Shown one piece after another: positions 62,552 through 64,000 of a stretch of DNA of 64,000 nt. Positions within the stretch are counted from its first letter, which is position 1. Each line of letters opens with the position of its first letter. The position numbers and the translations under genes are program-made. The notes beneath the pieces were generated by a model, which worked only from the letters and a program-made list of their open reading frames with translations, had not been told where the DNA came from and searched no databases. Source of the DNA: Intestinibacter bartlettii (lineage in GTDB: Bacteria; Bacillota; Clostridia; Peptostreptococcales; Peptostreptococcaceae). Where the stretch lies: contig NZ_JAHLOQ010000014.1 in the NCBI RefSeq assembly GCF_018917435.1, positions 1 through 64,000 on the forward strand, read 5' to 3'.

Positions 62552-63346
62552 TTAGGCTAATACTTTTTCTAACTCTTTTGCACAGTCTAGTGCGTGATTT
62601 ACAAATTTATCTTGAATAGAAGGATACTCTCCTAAACCTTGTAAATGTATATTTACTTTGAATCCTTCTCTTTCTAATATAGATTTCCATGAATCTTCTT
62701 CGTCACTTGCCATGTCATTAGTTGCATGATCTCCTGCAACTAGCATAAAAGGCATTACATCAACAGTTTTTATATTATCTGCTTTTAATTTTTTAATCAC
62801 TTGTTCTATTTCAGGATATCCTTCAACTGTTCCTATATAGACATTCATATCATTATCTCTAAACATGTATTCTAATGCTGGATAAGCTGAATGACTTTCG
62901 TGTGTAGTTCCATGTCCCATAAATACTATTGCTTCATCTGGTTTAATTATTTCTAATTGTTTTCTTACAGCTTCAACAGTTTCTTTATAATCTTCTATTG
63001 AAGTTAGAAGTGGTCTACCTAAAGCTATTTTCTTAAATTTAGGTCTAAAACTTTCAACTTGTTCTTTTAATTTGTTATATTCTTCACCACAAATTATATG
63101 TAGTGTTTGAACAACTACTTCTTCATATCCTGCATCAGCTAATTTTTGTAAAGCTTCAACCGGGTTATCAATAAACATATTATCTCTTTTCTTTAATTTA
63201 TTAATTATCATATTAGAAGTAAAAGCTCTATAAAAATCATATCCTTCTAAGCTTTCACTTATTTTTCTTTCACATACTTCTATTGTTTTCTTTCTAGTTT
63301 CATGGTAGCTTGTACCAAAACTTACTACTAATACTGCTTTTTTCAT
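62552..63346 (-). CDS. cbiK: Sirohydrochlorin cobaltochelatase CbiK
   Basis: ATP-independent class II chelatase that inserts Co2+ into sirohydrochlorin (early in the anaerobic B12 pathway). The 264-aa protein has SFGTSYHETR (about 9-18), VQTLHIICGEE (about 88-98), the catalytic His in FMGHGTTHESHS (about 152) and a metal His in MLVAGDHATNDM (about 213). There is no signal peptide, so it is cytoplasmic rather than the periplasmic CbiK-P type. AAGGAG precedes the ATG. Confidence 0.96.
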   Translation of the reverse strand: MKKAVLVVSFGTSYHETRKKTIEVCERKISESLEGYDFYRAFTSNMIINKLKKRDNMFIDNPVEALQKLADAGYEEVVVQTLHIICGEEYNKLKEQVESFRPKFKKIALGRPLLTSIEDYKETVEAVRKQLEIIKPDEAIVFMGHGTTHESHSAYPALEYMFRDNDMNVYIGTVEGYPEIEQVIKKLKADNIKTVDVMPFMLVAGDHATNDMASDEEDSWKSILEREGFKVNIHLQGLGEYPSIQDKFVNHALDCAKELEKVLA

Positions 63347-63432
63347 TTTTATTTTCTCCTTTATTTTAAATCTCCCTCAAATTTGAAAATTAAATATAAC
63401 CCATAAAACTATATTGTTTTTTCTATTTCTTT

Positions 63433-64000
63433 TTATATTATTTTTTTTATATCTTCTATATTATTTATAACCTTTGGGTAATCTATTTGTTTTCTCCCTA
63501 TGATTACTACTGGTATATTTAAAGCTTTGCATGCATTGATTTTTTCTAAAAAACCACCTGCTACTCCACTTTCTTTAGTAATTAATAAATCTATATGATA
63601 TTGTTTGTAAGTAGCAATATTCATCTCTTCAGAGAAAGGCCCTTTCATAGCTATAATGTTATCAGCATTAAGTCCTATTTTTTCACAACTTACAAGAACT
63701 TCACTTGTTGGTAATACACGCGCTATTAAGTTTTTTCCCTCTATTAATTCTATATATTTATCTAGATTTTTACTTCCTGTTCCAATAAATATGTTATTTC
63801 CCTTTTTATTAGCTATTTCACATGCCTGTTCTATACTTTCAACAACATATTTATTGTCATAATCTATTTGTTTTATAAGAGATTCTCTTTCAAACCTAAC
63901 ATAATCAATATTTGATATCTTTGAACATTCGATTGCATTACTAGATACAACAGTCGCATAAGGATGAGTTGCATCTATTATTTGAGTAATATTTTTCTCT
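63433..64000 (-). CDS. cbiJ: Cobalt-precorrin-6A reductase CbiJ (partial at right edge)
   Basis: Reduces the macrocycle of precorrin-6A with NAD(P)H. The reading frame stays open from the stop at 63433 to the window end, giving 188 residues of the C-terminal part; the ATG at 63648 is internal. Motifs visible in the reading frame are IDATHPYATVVSSNA, VRFERES, FIGTGSKNL, RVLPTSE, AMKGPFSEEMN and LITKESGVAGGF, all CbiJ/CobK signatures. The N-terminal 60 or so residues lie beyond 64000. It is the first visible gene of the operon ending with hemB. Confidence 0.92.
   Translation of the reverse strand, partial: EKNITQIIDATHPYATVVSSNAIECSKISNIDYVRFERESLIKQIDYDNKYVVESIEQACEIANKKGNNIFIGTGSKNLDKYIELIEGKNLIARVLPTSEVLVSCEKIGLNADNIIAMKGPFSEEMNIATYKQYHIDLLITKESGVAGGFLEKINACKALNIPVVIIGRKQIDYPKVINNIEDIKKII

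Noticed and set aside
63433..63648. A separate 71-aa gene at the right edge
   Set aside because: The frame stays open upstream to the window end and encodes CbiJ motifs throughout, so the ATG at 63648 is internal.
1..64000. Insertion sequences, prophage, rRNA or tRNA genes
   Set aside because: No transposase, integrase or phage genes, no long terminal inverted repeats flanking genes, and no cloverleaf or rRNA sequence was recognised on either strand.

Overview
This window is strongly A+T-rich, densely coded DNA with strong purine-rich Shine-Dalgarno sites, many Rho-independent terminators, T-box and cobalamin leader RNAs and no rRNA, tRNA, insertion sequence or CRISPR array. The gene set (class II fructose-bisphosphate aldolase, CBS-type pyrophosphatase, anaerobic cobalamin synthesis with CbiK, a T-box-controlled arginine operon, a small alarmone synthetase, an indolepyruvate oxidoreductase-like protein) points to an anaerobic low-GC Firmicute of the class Clostridia. 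The gene content looks most like the Peptostreptococcaceae (Clostridioides and relatives); that placement is an inference. It reads as an ordinary chromosomal segment.

Left third (1-16.7 kb): RNA modification enzymes (RlmCD-type uridine methyltransferase, RsuA-type pseudouridine synthase), aldolase, a truncated IorA-like protein, several small housekeeping hydrolases (nucleotidase, metallophosphoesterase, metallo-beta-lactamase fold, RelQ-type (p)ppGpp synthetase, CxxCxxCC protein), then a sugar module: cytoplasmic GH3 N-acetylhexosaminidase, GPH-family symporter and a divergent AraC regulator. A secreted SH3b protein with a CHAP-like domain follows.

Middle (17-31 kb): CBS/DRTGG manganese pyrophosphatase, an acetyltransferase, cyclophilin, a patatin-like lipase and PcrA helicase; a GntR/ABC operon with a clear operator; a PLP sulfur-amino-acid enzyme; a divergent MerR/MATE pair with the long-spacer promoter typical of MerR targets; and an orphan E2 acyltransferase domain.

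Cobalt and envelope region (31-41 kb): cbiMNQO cobalt uptake behind a cobalamin riboswitch with its own terminator, next to an AAA+ ATPase and VWA protein resembling CobS and CobT; then an MBOAT acyltransferase with a DHHW partner, apparently for surface-polymer acylation, and a DegV protein.

Nitrogen and tetrapyrrole region (41-64 kb): gltB-gltD; a MATE/LysR pair; a decayed TfoX-like relic; argC-argJ-argB-argD behind a T-box whose antiterminator/terminator part is duplicated; sirC; sstT; and a leftward operon cbiJ-cbiK-cbiL-hemC-cobA/hemD-hemB. The tetrapyrrole genes, SirC, CbiK and CbiMNQO together cover the route from aminolevulinate to a cobalt corrinoid intermediate plus cobalt supply.

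Most individual genes belong to known families. The most interesting signals are the duplicated T-box, the CobS/CobT-like pair with an unusual Walker A motif, the TfoX relic, the probable ATA-started MBOAT gene, two orphan enzyme domains, and several palindromic control sites, including a 22-nt-arm palindrome at the left edge in front of a gene that leaves the window.
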